DNA of 64,000 bases from Marasmius tenuissimus (GCA_029532415.1 JAQOTA010000023.1:62001-126000); one strand, 5' to 3'; positions 11,107 to 24,512 are shown, counted from the stretch's first letter. A program made the numbers and translations. The notes: generated by a model not told the origin, from the letters alone.

Positions 11107-11410
11107 TCCGGGGCTGCCTGGTGGACGTTGTGTAGTAAAAGTTGGGCGTTGACATTGGCAGTGATGGATTTTTGATGTATTTGCGCAGCCTGAGCGTGGA
11201 CGAGAGTATATTGAATGTTGTGGTCCCTTATAGCCCGAGCGCTCGCCGCTCGAATCAAACCATAATCAGGTGCCCGAGGACTCCGAGGTCAGCAAAGTCA
11301 CGCTGTCACAACTGAGCAGTTTTCCCAAGCCACCCATCACCGTCACACAACACAGCTCACAGTGAATTTGTAGATACGACCTTCAAGACCACCAAAAACT
11401 TTCGGCAAGC
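11107..11410. promoter_or_regulatory. shared divergent promoter region
   Basis: About 300 bases between the minus-strand membrane protein gene and the plus-strand ribosomal protein gene. No ORF of note. The ribosomal protein leader just before its ATG is C/A rich. Confidence 0.4.
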
Positions 11411-12381
11411 ATGAGGTGAGCTACGCACACTATGACTACGTCGCCCATCCCCACTGACTATCTCATTTCCATAATCTCCGTCCATTCGCGGGCATCCGAT
11501 CGACGTATAAAGCAGTTCCAAGCTTTCAGTGTCAAGCGTGCGCGGCTCCATCAAGGAACTCCTTGCGGAGGCCAATGGAGAGAAGAAGAGGAACTTCGTT
11601 GAGACGATTGAGCTGCAAATCGGTCTCAAGAACTACGACCCCCAGCGCGACAAGCGTTTCTCTGGATCGGTCAAGTGCGTGATTCATTCACCTGCACTTT
11701 CCATAATGTTCCTAAACAGTTTTCTCTCTTGACAGACTCCCCAATGTCCCCCGTCCACGCATGTCTATCTGCATTCTCGCCGATGCCGCCGACATCGATC
11801 GTGCTAAGCAGATTGACCTCGAATACATGAGCGTTGATGATCTCAAGAAGTGCGACGATTGATTCCTGGCCCAAGGCTGTAACTTAATGAAACAACAGGC
11901 TCAACAAAAACAAAAAGCTCGTTAAGAAGCTCGCCAAGAAGTACGATGCTTTCCTTGCCTCGGAAGCCCTCATCAAGCAGATTCCCCGTCTCCTTGGTCC
12001 TGGTCTTTCCAAGGGTATGTTCACCATATCACTTTCTGCGGCCCTTCCAACTCAATCTCGTCTTCAGCCGGCAAGTTCCCCACCCCCATTTCCCACGCGG
12101 AAGATTTGAGCAACAAGCTCGTTGACGTCCGTTCGACGATCAAGTTCCAGCTCAAGAAGGTCCTGTGCTTGGGTGTTGCCGTCGGCCACATCCAGATGAA
12201 CGAGGACCAAGTTCTCGGTAACGTCATGCTTAGTGCGTAGCCCTTCTCCTCCACGAGTTGACTATTTCTGACGCGGACCATAGGCATAAACTTCCTCGTC
12301 TCGTTGTTGAAGAAGAACTGGCAAAACGTGAAGTCCCTCCACATCAAGTCCACTATGGGCAAGCCCGTCCGCCTCTTCTAA
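11411..12381 (+). CDS. RPL1: 60S ribosomal protein uL1 (L10a / Rpl1)
   Basis: Cytosolic large-subunit protein of the L1 stalk, which helps release deacylated tRNA. Six exons: 11411-11415 (ATGAG), 11516-11674, 11736-11849, 11899-12014, 12068-12232 and 12284-12381. The product starts [20 protein letters not shown]. It carries the family landmarks [87 protein letters not shown] and [20 protein letters not shown], and ends KPVRLF. Length matches the usual 215-220 residues. The first coding exon is only five bases, typical of fungal ribosomal protein genes with an intron just after the start. The first intron (100 bp) is the longest. Confidence 0.95.
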
Positions 12382-12791
12382 GCGGGTCGTCCTTTTGGGT
12401 ATACTTTTCGTATGGGACTTATGCTTATGAAGTATGCTGGTGGGGATTGGCGATGATTGGCAGTCTCTTGGTGGTCGAGATGTGTTGGAAATTGAGACGG
12501 ACAAGGCCGGAATGCATAACATGAAGCCGCGCACGCTTGGACCAACAGCTCTGAGGTGGAGAGCTGATTGGGAGCTGATACGGCCTTTGTCGTCGTCTCA
12601 TTTACCTTTGCATGAAATCCATCCATAGCTTGCCATTTCGTAGCTTCAATCCTGTATCACAATATGATATTGTACTTCTTCCACTATGCGAGACTTGAAA
12701 CAACATTTGCGTGACGATTTTGAGATGAGAGCTGCTTTTCTGTACTTCTGCAGGAGACAAATGTTCTTTCCGTATACAGCAGTGTACAAGA
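12382..12791. other. convergent 3' region
   Basis: Downstream regions of the uL1 gene (plus) and the amidohydrolase gene (minus). No gene recognised. Confidence 0.5.
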
Positions 12792-15700
12792 TCAACCTAC
12801 GTTTAAGGGAGGCATGTCTTGTACCTTTCCCTTCTTAGGCCAGAACTCCTCCATCGTGGACGCATTCCATACTCTTCCCCCTCGTGCTACCAAACTCAGT
12901 CGCCGGGTATCTTCAATAGATCCGTTCAACAAGTCCAACCCGGGCTCATAGACCAGGAAATCTGCAAGCTTTCCACGACTCAACGAACCGATAGACGCGA
13001 ACAAACCAAACGTCTTCGGACCGTCAGAAATCGCAGCTTTGAGGACCTGTCATCCGGTTGAGTACGTACCAGACGCGAGGGCACGACGAACATACCTCGT
13101 AGTTACTTAACCCTCCCTGTTTCGCAAAGAACATCTCAGCGTGATAGTTATGACCTTTCGGATTTTCCCCATGCGCTCCGATATGGATCGGTAGACCCAT
13201 TCGCGACATTTTTGCTGTAGAGGCGGAGGCGTTGAATAGCGTGTAGGCTGTGTGTTGAGTATAGGAGGTTAGTATGTCGTGTGCAACTTGCGAAAATCTC
13301 TCGTGCGTACCATAAAGAGGAGCAGCCGTTGCCTCCGTCAAGACTTCGAGGATATCATGAGGCGTGAACTTCCTCAACCTAGAAAGACGTGTCGCGTGTA
13401 AGTAGGAGGCTACAAGCGAGGAGCGAGTCTGAACCCCACTTTGGATCTCCAGGCACATCATGCGTCGCCCAAACGTAGTTCTCTCCCGGTGGCCCACCAT
13501 AGAATACGATATAGGTCGGAGTGTAGCCCGTGCCGCTTCGCGCAAAGAGTTGCATGACATCGTCATAGAGGACAGCGACCGGTAGGTTATGTTCATGGGT
13601 CGTCATGCCTTTCGGTGGGTGTCGGCGTCAGCTTGTGGTCACCAACTAACGAAGAGTGGGCCCAGGCATACCGTCAATTATATACGTGAGACCCCAATCG
13701 AAGAATCCGCCGCCCTCAGGAACACAGAGCATATCCAGCTTTTTTGAAGCCTTCAAGAGGCGCTGCCGCGAGGCTCTGATTATAAGCGTGTATGGATCAA
13801 TGAGTAATAGATCCCTCTTTGGCGTGCCCCAGCTCACCTAGAAGGTAAATTATAGTTCTTGTACGAATGACTGACAGGTCCTCCTTCGGCCTTGATCCTA
13901 TAAAGCGCAGAGAATGCCTGCTTCTCGTCCACAATCTCCTCATGCAACCCAGGCCAAGTACCCGCAAAGATAGGTGCCCCAGCTGAGAAAATCCTCGGTC
14001 CGATCATTTGACCACTTTCGAGACGACTACGTTCGATGAAACCTGTAACGGTGCCAGAGCTAGGACTGACAGAGAAATGGGTTTACGTTGTCAGAATCAA
14101 TTACGGCCACCAAAAGAAAATAAGTTATACTTGTGCATGGTAGTAACACCGTAAGCAAGGAATGTCTGCATTTCCCATGATTTAGCTGGATAACGAGTGT
14201 AAGGTGCGTTCCAGTGGGCATGGGCGTCGAAAAAGCCGGGCATTACAAAGGCTATATGAAGTCGTTGTCAGCCGGTTTCCTACGAGGGAACGACGGTGAA
14301 CGCTTACCACCCCCTGCGTCGATAGTCGCGTTTGCGGGTATGGGGATGTCCTTCGCAGGACCGACACCCAAAATCAAGCCATTCTGTACAACAAGAGTAC
14401 CCTCGCGGATGAGATCGTCCTCCTGGTTACCTGTAGCCATCGTGAGCAGCGTAGCATTAACGACTGCGAGAACCCCATCGCTGGATGCCTCTGCGAGACC
14501 CACGTCCCTTCTGAGTCGTGAGATATCCGTTGAATGACGAACAAACAGCTCGCGGCGGTCCACAAGTCTATCGACGCAAGAGATCCCAAAAGTCTCAGAA
14601 TCACGTCGTATTTCCTCATTGCACTCTTCCAGTTTGGACACTTCGAGGGAACGTATGAACGGACCTAAACAGATGAAATCCGTTTTACTTCCCCACTCCA
14701 GATGGACAGAAAAAAAAGACTCACCGAGCAACCAAAACACCTTCTTAAAATCCCTACTCCAAGTGATCGAGTGCCCACCATGATCACTCAAACGAGCGAG
14801 CCCTCTCGTACTGTTCCGAGGTTTCGCTGATAGACTCATCAACTCCTCGTTGCCCAAGTCGTCACTCGGTGCGATATAAACATGCGAATACTCTGCGAAA
14901 GCTAGATAATTCTGCTCTGCACCGAATGTAGAAGTGATTTCGTTGATGACTTTTCCCTTTGCGAGTTCCCGCGTCTTGTCTTCCTCAAGATCGATAGTGA
15001 AAGCATGATTAGTGTCGTGGACAAGTAGAAGGGATTCGGTTATGAAGGACAGAGTGATCTCCCTTGCCTTAGACGTGTCAACGTTGGACGAGACGAGTCG
15101 GATGTCGGACACGGGTATTTGAGATGTCGATGAGGATTCGCTTGGGAGGACGAGTTTACCAATGTAAACGCCGGGTTTTGCTGTAGCGACAGTATGTCCG
15201 GTGAGGATGTCACCTGCGCTCTTGACAAATGCTATCATACGCGTGGTATCGTCGTCGTCGCTGTTCGAAGCGGGTGGAGAAAGTACGCCTCCAAAGTACC
15301 TCCCAAGAGGGATCCCAGTCAGTTCAAAGGCTGAACCAGTATCGGTATTAGCCAGCTCGAACGTTGTAAAGTTCGTATCGGACCATCTGGCATGAAGTAC
15401 AAGATGACTAGAACCAGGTACGAAGGAGGGAGTGTAATACGCCATTTCGGGATGGAGGACAGGTACGACAGTGACGTTCGATTCTCCCAGAACTTGAACG
15501 ACAGATACACCAGCTGCCTGGACAACTGCTCTCGACCCAGTGTCATCCACACGGAGATCCTTAAAAGCATGCACCCGTTGCGTCTCCTGAGTCTCTATCC
15601 CTACCAAATCGATAGTAGAAGACCTAGTCTCCGCGATCTGTTTCTCAACGTGTGCGGAGAAGAGGATAGGCCACGGGGTTCCACCAGCGACTTTCTCCCC

Positions 15701-17241
15701 GAAGGCGTTTTCGGATAAGGGGACGTAGTAAATCTGTCCGCGAGCCCAGATCACGATCGCTTCGTCCCGGGAGGTGAACGCGTAAGACGGATATGGGCCA
15801 CTTGCAGCAGACCATATGGTACTGAACTCAGTCGATAGACCGTCCCATATCTGGTGGAGAGTACCAGATTGCATATCTCTGTGTGCGCTTCAGGATGGGC
15901 ATGTTCTCTTCGATGTGGTTTCTTCTCCGTACCTGAGAATAAGCACGCCGTGGTCTCGTGAACGTCGAATAAAGGCAAGCGTACGACCATCCCTAGAAAG
16001 TTCAGGTCTCATAGCGCTCCCTGGCGTCGCGTCAACCAAAGTCTCCTCCACTCCGGTCGTGAGATTCCGTGAAATAACCGCGAAAATGCCTTTGAAAGGA
16101 TCTGTGTTGCTCCGGCAGTCAGCAATGGATTGCATTAGACTAATCTCGAGTACCGACCCTTCTCCCCCGACACAACAAAGTCGTCTACCACATTCTTCGC
16201 GTATATAATCTCATCCTCCCCAGAGAAAATAAACTGTTCAGGGCCGATTTGAAGATTGGGATAATCCGCCTCGGTATACCCCGGTGGTAAAGTACGACCG
16301 AGAACGCGTTTTCCGCTTCCACGCAAGACAGAACTGGGTGGTTGTTCCGATTCCAGATCGGGAAGGGTGTATTCCCAACCTTCCGGAGCACCAAGAGTCA
16401 CATACCCTTGGTACCATTTCGTTCCAATGACCTTCGTACCAGTGGGGTGAAATCGCGGATTGGTGACTGTTCTCCAAGTTTCGTTCGATACGCGTTTGGC
16501 TGTTCGAGAATCAAACTTGTGATAAGTACAAAAAGTCGAGTGTGATACGACTCTGCTTTTTTGCTCACCTTCCAAACGGCCCTCCCGAATCAACCGACGT
16601 TCGCGTCGTTCTCGTGTTTCCTTGACCCCTCGAGCAAGCATCTCGTCTTCAGAAGCCTTGACAAACAACGCTCTAATCAAGTTCGAGTTCGAGTTCGATG
16701 ATACACCATCCCCATCCATCGACATAGAAGGTCGAACATCCATCTCCTCACATCCCCTCCAAGGCATAACCCACAAATTATCAACACCCAATCCAGCATC
16801 GCTCCTAAACGCCAATTTATCACCCTCGGGTGAGAACCTCGGTTCAGCGTCGTAGGGCACACCCAATAGTACCGGTCTCGCTCTCGCCCTCGCCCGACCA
16901 TCGAAAGGTGAGGGAATACAGTAAATATCTCCTAGCATATCAAAGATGATATCGCCGCTGCGAGGATGCACGTCGAGTCTTAGCCATGTTCCTTCTTGAA
17001 CGTCGAATTCGAGGACGCGTGGGTATGGGTAGTCGGTGGAGATATCCCAAGGAGTTTGGTTGTAGTAGGGCATGTCGTCTTCCCATGAGGTGCGTGTTGT
17101 CGCGGGAGCGTAGTAGTATGAGATGAAGGCATCGAAGTGGGTGGTGGTCCTTAGGTAGGAATCTGTGAGTAGGTGGAGAGCAGCTAATCCAAGGACGAAG
17201 AGAGCAAGCTTTTTGAGAGACGTCCATTGGTTTTTAGGCAT
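12792..17241 (-). CDS. membrane-anchored beta-propeller / amidohydrolase fusion protein
   Basis: A large protein of more than 1,100 residues in several exons. It starts MPKNQWTSLKKLALFVLGLA with one hydrophobic helix (about residues 10-27), a signal anchor or signal peptide. A TolB/WD40-like propeller follows (EPRFSPEGDKLAFRSDAG, NPRFHPTGTKVIGTKWY, ELSRDGRTLAFIRR). The C-terminal third is a metal-dependent amidohydrolase: EGTLVVQNGLILGVGPAKD is the typical small beta-sandwich start, and PGFFDAHAHWNAPY near 14213-14250 contains the metal-binding H-x-H. MGLPIHIGAHGENPKGHNYH holds further His residues, and the end (FASIGSLSRGKLADFLVYEP) is the usual closing beta strand with G-K-x-A-D. The same architecture occurs in bacteria and fungi; the substrate is unknown. 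Exact exon edges around 13.0-14.3 kb are approximate. Confidence 0.8.
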
Positions 17242-17501
17242 GTTGGTAGCATGCTACAGTGGTGGTCGTGGTCGAGGTGAATTCGATTGCAACTTGACAA
17301 TGACATGGGTGATGGAAGATGATGGACAAGATCACGCTGACCCATCGGAAATTGGCTCATTACCCGGCAGCGTCCAGACGCACACGATTCAAATTGCACA
17401 TCGGATTATTTCCCTCAACAATGAACACTAATAGTAAAACGTCTCCGAATTGCTTGTTATACAGGGTTCTGATTATTTCTACGACTCTAATACTGTATAT
17501 C

Positions 17502-19337
17502 CTAGGTCATCGTAACGAGTTCTACAATCGAACCCAAATCAGCCAACCGTGCACACGACCAGTCAAAATCCAAAGCCAATCACTTACCCTCAGCAGATGT
17601 AGGATGGATAGCAACAGTCGCGTCAAAGTCCTTCTTGGTCGCTAAAAGACACGTTTCAATCAAACGCCTCAAAAGCGACTCAGAGAGCGTACCTTTCATC
17701 TTAACAGCTACAGCGAATCCTTGCATGACTTCGTCGCTTCCCAGACCAAGAATGTGGACACCGACGACGCGCTCCTCGGGGCCAACACAGACGAGCTTGT
17801 ACATGGTGGGTTCCTTGTGGTCTTCCTCGATCATTGAAAAGTAGAGAGCTTTGAAGTTGGATTTGTCTACATGGACGTGAGTTTAGTTGGACTGTGCCGC
17901 TGACGGGTCAGTCGAGGACGTACAAATCTTGACTGCATCGTCGCCATACTTCTTGCGGGCTTCGGGTTCAGTGAGACCGACAGTTCCAATCGTGGGGTGG
18001 CTTGAAAAGAAACTATGTCAGCGAGTGACCTTCGACCGGAGGAACATAACACTCACGAGAAAACGACAGTCGGAATATCCTCATAGCTCAACTTATCATC
18101 CTTGAACTTCTCCGGCCCAAACAACCTGTTCGAAAGCTTCCTCCCTGCCGCAATAGCCACAGGAGTAAGCAAAGCCTTGCCCTGAACATCACCAATAGCA
18201 GTAATATTCGGAACAGACGTCGTCTGGTACTCATCTACAACGATATCTCCCTTCTCATCCAACTTGACTCCAGCCTCCTCCAGACCCATATCCTTCGTGC
18301 AAGGATGACGCCCAATTGCCCAAAGCAGAGTGTCCACCTCGACCTTCTCCCCCTTATCAGTCTCCACAGTCAAAGTCTGTCCCTTCTGTCCCTCAACCTT
18401 AACGACCTTGCTCGATTTGTGAATCTTCACACTGCTGTGTTCCATCCATGGCGTCAAGGCCTCCTGAAGCGAAGGGTCGAAAGTACGAAGAACAGTCTCC
18501 CCACGAATGATAAGATGCGTCTCACTCCCCAAAGCATTAAAAACCCCAGCGAGTTCAACAGCGATGTACCCAGCTCCCACGACCGCAACCCGTTTCGGCT
18601 GTTCCTCAAGCGCAAAGAACCCATCCGAATCGATACCCAGACTAGCTCCAGGGATCTGCTCCTCCGTCGGAATCGTAGGAGACCCACCCGTAGCAATACA
18701 AATCTGATCCGCATTCAGAGTGTATTTCCCCTTTCCCTCGGGGAGCGTTACTTCGACGGTGTTCTTGGATGTGAGACGACCGTAGCCGTGGTGTAATTCG
18801 ATGCCTTCGCGGTTCCAGTTGTTGTGGTAAATTCCGTTGAGTCTGCGGATGTATGCGTCTCGTTGGGTTTTGAATGATGACCAGTCGAATTTGGGAGCGG
18901 AGGGGAGACCTTCGAGTTTGTAGCCTTTAGCGTGGTACATGATCTTTTCGCGGAGGTCGGCGGCGTGCCACATTATCTGTAGATGAACGGTGTCAGGTCT
19001 TTTTCGTTAAAGGGTCTCATGAGCAAAGAACTTGCTTTCTTGGGCACACATCCTGTATAAACGAAACAAAGTCAGAGTTTTGTGAGGAATGAGACGGGAA
19101 AGAACACTGGCATACGCACCGACGTTCACACAGGTACCTCCAGGTGCATCCGTTACTTCAATGATAGCCACCTTCTTTCCGTACGATGCTGCACGTCGCT
19201 ATACCGGGTGTTGGATGACATCCTTTATGATTCTCCGAGACTGACAAACGCACCGAAGTTCCGCTTCCACCACTTCCACCCCCGATGACTACGTAGTCGT
19301 ACTTTTCTGTCGTGGGCTTGTCATAGATAGGAGGCAT
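17502..19337 (-). CDS. GLR1: glutathione reductase
   Basis: FAD flavoprotein that reduces GSSG to GSH with NADPH. The product starts [20 protein letters not shown]. The FAD-binding GGGSGGSG is followed by the redox-active disulfide [13 protein letters not shown], which is split by introns. The NADPH domain has [15 protein letters not shown], and the second FAD contact is [18 protein letters not shown]. The dimer interface has [11 protein letters not shown] and ends [16 protein letters not shown]. The last exon is only 17502-17521, spliced after the AEE codon, and completes the family ending. The chosen ATG gives a cytosolic form. A probable 5'-untranslated intron lies between 19376 and 19424. 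No mitochondrial leader is visible upstream. Confidence 0.93.
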
Positions 19338-20999
19338 CTTGGAAGGAGAACTTGATGTGAACGTTCGTGAGATCTAATAAACTCAATCAGCTAGGCTAGT
19401 CTATCACCAGAACATATGTACATACCTGTTGGAGTCGCTGGGAAGCTCGGAATCTGGATGATGTTGTCGGGAAAGACAGCTTGGGGAGATTCCCGGCAAG
19501 GAGGTAGAGATAAGAAGGGGACGCCAGAATTGTCTAACCTTGTGTTCCTTAAATCGATTACAGGTGTCCACTTGTGATTGTGATTTTTGAAGGGGCGCGT
19601 TTCAATTTTGGGTCACGGCTCTACCGGGGAGGATGACTAAAACCCGGGTAAAGTTCTAAGTCATCCACACCCGGATTCAATGCGGATTCTGTTGGCTTAG
19701 TCCTCACAGTCCCCCACTCGTGCCCGCCTCAGATCACGCAAGAATGCGACAATGCCATCGAATAAATGCTCGGGATGTCAGGAGCACGCTGGGAACCTAG
19801 AGGCAATCGGCGGTCTCACCTCACTTTGTGCAGGACTTTTTGGTCACCAGATATTCTACGACGTCGACTGTGATGTCGAGTGCAGTGGTCTATGTCCTGA
19901 AAGGGAAACCTCAGCGCAGGCATCAAAACGGCGTCGACCTTTCCATATCGTTGAGGATTCGCTATGGAATGACGACTATGTATGATCGCACAACACCGGA
20001 TTAGGCCGTCCTTCAACGATCAGGATCGCAAACAAGGCCTCCTGTACCTTCAGTCGACAGGTTTGTGGAATCTCAGAGTCATAGGCACCGACGGTGCGTA
20101 ATGCAGCTAGTGTTCTTGGTGATCCGCATCATACTCAACCAATACTTGCCCCACCTCTCGGCGGTCATCCAAACTTTGGATGGCTTTGGATTCTATTGTG
20201 TGTTCCGAAATTCAAGTCTACCGCCGGTAGATCGACAATTCACTCGAGCTTCCGTCTATACCAAAGTGCAGGTACCCAACAAGTTTTGCTTTCAGTCTTG
20301 GTGGCCAGGCTTTCGCCCCGCCAGTTCATGTCTCGCTAGCTCGAGACACTCGACCTCTGCGAGGAGGCATTGAACCCATCTGAGGGAAGGGTGCGGGAAA
20401 GCTGAGTGGCGAATTATCTGTTACATCTTGAACGTTTAGGACGATTTCGAGTCTTCTGGATGTTTCCTAGCAACGCCTGGCCGTACTCAGAGTCAAAGCT
20501 CCCAGTGATACCCGTCCTTTCGTCCCTGAGGCCTGAATCTCGAATTGAAGGACACGACCTCTTGGGCTGCGAGGAGCCTTTATGGTCACCGTAAAGGTGG
20601 GTAGAGCTCTCGAATCCTGAAACCGATTGATAGCGAGGGACGACGTATTAAGCCCAATAGATATACCCATGATCGCCGGGATGAAGTTGAATTGATCGCA
20701 ACGACTAAAATGACACCTGACCGTGTTTCCAATACATTCTACCCGATGTGTCCTGCCTCTAATTCTTGTCCAAGCCCTCAGTCTTCGAGGATAATTCTTG
20801 GAGAACCCAAGAGATTTGAGCCCATAGATTGCCTTTCTAACTCCAGAGAATGAGAGATGATCTCCACAACATTCCAATAGCCGATAAATGACAGGCGATG
20901 GGAATTTGATCGTGTTTCTATGATGTCGTCAAGTATAAAGTCTTGGGCTTGGGCGTGGGAAAGTTATCTATCTCTCCCCCTCCTCCCTTTTTTTCGTGT
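19338..20999. other. long intergenic region, no gene recognised
   Basis: Contains the 5' leader of the glutathione reductase gene (to about 19560) and small ORFs at 19752-19985 (77 codons, CSGCQEHAGNLEAIGG) and 20065-20373. None has a recognisable family. A perfect interrupted palindrome CTACCGCCGGTAG lies near 20219. The 136-codon minus ORF at 20467-20877 has no recognisable motif. Confidence 0.45.
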
Positions 21000-21000
21000 C

Positions 21001-23639
21001 ATGGCAGCCAACGGCTCACCGTTTGGGCAAAATCCTTTTTCTTCTCCTTCTCAAACTAATCCATTCAGTCCTTCTACACCAAACACCAGCTTTCCAGGCT
21101 CACCCAACCCACCAGCTTCCCCCAGCAGTGCAGCGCACCTCAATCCTTTCGCTAGTGGCCCTTCTTCTTCCCCGGATAACATGAGTACAAGATCAGGGAA
21201 AGGAGGCATGGTACTCTACCGCTTGGCGTCCGAGAACGAATTATCGCCCAGAAGTAACAGAATGTCAGCAAACTCGGCATTCTCAGAGTCTGGTTTGATA
21301 CGTGATGACAAGTACCCAGCCTTTTCATCATCACCCTCAAGGTCTTCGGCATCACCCTCTCTTTCCCGAAACAGCTCGAGTAGCCGTCTTCCCCATGCTG
21401 CGTTGTTTGCCTCGTCCGCTTCGACGATTAGCAACAATGCGTCCAATCCTCCGCGTGGTTTCGTCCCCTATGAATACGACCCAGTGGCTGATTCGATGCT
21501 GCCGAATGATGAGGAGGATTTGTTGCATGACCCCAAGGTTTCGCCTGAGCAGGAAAAGCGGTTGTACGCTAAGCACGGTGGCGGGTTCAGTTGGAGAGGT
21601 TTCTTCAATGTTGGGATGTTGGCATTCCTCGTGGTTGCTCTCCTTTCGCTCTTCCTGTTCTACCCAGTCTTCTTGGAGATTAGGGATGCAGCGAAGAACG
21701 CGTTGATTGGAGATAACATTCGGTGCGTCGCTTTTCAACCTTGGCACTAATCTCCTCATATTAAAAACTTGTTTTGTTTCTTTGCAGGGTCAACGCAACC
21801 GGCCAGATCCCCTCTCTCAATGGGATCCGCGACCTCGTCGATCCCGATACACCCGAGTCTGCCAAGACACGCAAAGGCTTCGACGGCCAAGAATACGAAC
21901 TTGTGTTTTCCGACGAGTTTGAACTCCCTGGTAGGACCTTCTGGCCTGGCGATGACCCTTACCTCGAAGCCATGGACTTTTGGTACGGTGTTACGGCAGA
22001 TATGGAGTGGTATGATCCTGGGCAGGTGGTGACGAGAGACGGTGCACTCGTGATTACGATGGATTCGGCGGAGCATCCGACGCCCCATGTTACGCCTGGA
22101 TCGACTGCGCCGTTCACGCCTGCGGATAATTACAATTTGACGTATAGAAGTGGGATGATTCAGAGTTGGAATAAGTTGTGCTTTACGAGTGAGTCAAGTC
22201 AATGGTTGATATCGACTTTCATGGTTGAACGTCTGGTTCTTTTTAGGCGGATACGTCGAGGTGGCTGTTATATTGCCTGGTATGAATGGTCAGGCAGAGG
22301 GATACTGGCCTGGTGCTTGGACGATGGGAAATCTTGGCCGGGCTGGGTACAGAGCTTCCACCGATGCGATGTGGCCGTATTCGTGAGTTGTTTCGTGCTC
22401 GTCGCATGCTGTCGACTTCGATACTCAAATGGTACTCGTCACTACTAGATATGATAGTTGCGACGTCGGAACGTTCATCAACCAAACTGAAAAGGGCAAC
22501 ACCGGACCTCCTGCTGCTGTTTACACCGATAAGGGCTGGATAGAGTACGACAAGCGACTTAGTGTTCTAAGCGGTCAGCGATTGAGGTAATACGCGATCT
22601 TCATGCTGCTTTGCGCTTTTCTCATCACCTGCCCTCCGCAACAGCTCGTGCACATGCCCCAACTCTGACCATCCTGGACCATGGGGTACGTTCGAAGGAA
22701 CCCAACGTTACAGAGGACGAGGCGCACCGGAAATCGATATCATCGAAATTCAGAAGGACCAGAAGATAGATGAGGCCACTGGCGAGATTTCACCTGGGAA
22801 CGTGGCGAGTCAGAGTGTCCAGTTTGCACCATTCACTCATGACTATAACATCGACGAGGTGAGGAGTTCTTTCATGTCTACGAGCTAACAATCCCGACTT
22901 ACATTGTGGACCCAGACTCATCTCACCATCTACAATCAGTCTGTGACTTATGGCAACCCTTACCACGGATCGCCTTTGCAACAGGCCGTTTCTTCGTTGA
23001 CTAAAGTCCCCGCGGACGGCTACCAAGGCATGCCAAATCGTCGATACGTCACCTACGGTAAGCAGATAATCCACGGGTGAATTTCCGAGTCCCTGACCGT
23101 CTATAGGTTTCGAGTACTGGGGTAATCCTGACGATCGAGACAACGGCTTCATTACCTGGCAAGTCGACGGAAAGCCATCCCACAAAGTCGAACCAGGCGC
23201 TGTCGGACCCGACAAAGGTACAGATGGGAGCCAAGTTGGCCAGAGGATTATTCCAGAGGAACCGTTGTATCTCATTCTGAACTTGGGCATCAGTAGTAAG
23301 TAACTGGTCGCTTTCTCTTTGTTTCGCTCGACTTTGCTGACCACCGGTGAACAGAGAACTGGCAGAACATTAAACCGGAGACGTTGATGTTCCCTGCTGA
23401 GATGCTTTTCGATTACATTCGTATCTATCAGAGGAAAGGCCATAAGAATGTTGGATGTAGCCCGAAGGATTATCCTACTGCGGAGTATATCGAAAAGCAT
23501 ATGGATGCGTATAATGGTGAGTACGCTCCTTGAATGGATCCCCTGTCTCTAGACTGAATAATCGTTCTCTATAGATCGTAACGCGACCAAATTCAAACCT
23601 GGCAGTCCTCGCAACCGTTTGTACGACGGGTGCTCATAG
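21001..23639 (+). CDS. KRE6: KRE6/SKN1-type beta-1,6-glucan synthesis protein (GH16)
   Basis: Type II membrane protein of the secretory pathway needed for cell-wall beta-1,6-glucan. Starts MAANGSPFGQNPFSSPSQ; the ATG at 21001 is preferred to an upstream one at 20920 because it begins the usual Ser/Pro-rich cytoplasmic tail. That tail runs about 195 residues. The transmembrane helix is GMLAFLVVALLSLFLFYPVF (about 205-224). The luminal part begins with VFSDEFELPGRTFWPGDDPY and holds the GH16 catalytic EIDIIEIQ. The family segments GGYVEVAVILPG, YWPGAWTMGNLGRAGY, GFEYWGNPDDRDNGFITW and EMLFDYIRIYQRKG are all present, and it ends NRLYDGCS. About seven GT-AG introns lie in the luminal part. KRE6 and SKN1 cannot be told apart here. 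Confidence 0.92.
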
Positions 23640-24512
23640 GGGGTTCACCTCCCATCCTACGATTTCCCGTTCCGCCGGTCCATGAACAACCTCGGTTTTT
23701 TTGCTGTAATGATTCTATCACACATTCTCTCTTTTTGCATTATTCTATAAATGCCAGTCGTTTTGTGTATACACTTTTCTGTCCCTTCCTCCTAACCCTC
23801 GGCGTCTACACACCCGCTGTCCTGCCTGACACAGCTACCTGCAATCATCTATCCTGCTTTCCCATCTACCATCATCCCATCTAGGTCTTTTGGTGTCCTA
23901 CCACTCGCTTTGATCCTTCCGTTCGTTACCTCTCCTCCCTTTGGCCGCTTGGGTGAACTTACCCTTTACCCTTCCTTCAACTTGGGCCTCCTCCCCTTTT
24001 TTTTCAGCTTGGATATATACCAACCGACCTGCATTATGCATACAATATCTCTTTTCCCATTTTCTTAAATATTACCTTTTTTTTACCTAGAAGTACGGAA
24101 TTTCGATTTGCGGGGCAGTATTCGAGGTTTTCAGATATTATTAATTTCTCTCCTTTTTTGCGCACAATGGAAGAATTTGGTATATGTTCTTGTGAAGACT
24201 CGAGTTCCGGGAGATTCGTAGGCTCGAACCACCGCGCGCTCTATGATAGAAAACCGCTTTGATGGGCGTGCTTTGATAGAATCACACCTCGCGAGGTACG
24301 GTGTCAAACCTGGAAGATCCCCACACGAGGCCTGGGACCTTGAGCAACGGATGCATTGAAAACAGTTGTTCAAACGACTCAGGAGAGCCACAAGATGTGA
24401 AGATTATACAAGTTGGAAACCACGCTTCTACGTCCAACAAAACGCTAAAGATTAAAGCCTGCCTTGCCCATCGCCATTTCCTTCATTAATTTCCACCGTT
24501 CCCGATTCACAA
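23640..24512. other. T-rich convergent 3' region
   Basis: Pyrimidine-rich sequence downstream of the GH16 gene, probably 3'-untranslated, with poly-T runs near 23995 and 24075. No gene recognised before the NTF2 stop codon. Confidence 0.5.

Noticed and set aside
19752..19985. 77-codon ORF with Cys residues
   Set aside because: No homology recognised and no supporting promoter or splice evidence.
20920..21000. Upstream ATG for the GH16 gene (MMSSSIKSWAWAWE)
   Set aside because: Adds a hydrophobic stretch not expected before the Ser/Pro-rich cytoplasmic tail; the ATG at 21001 is better.
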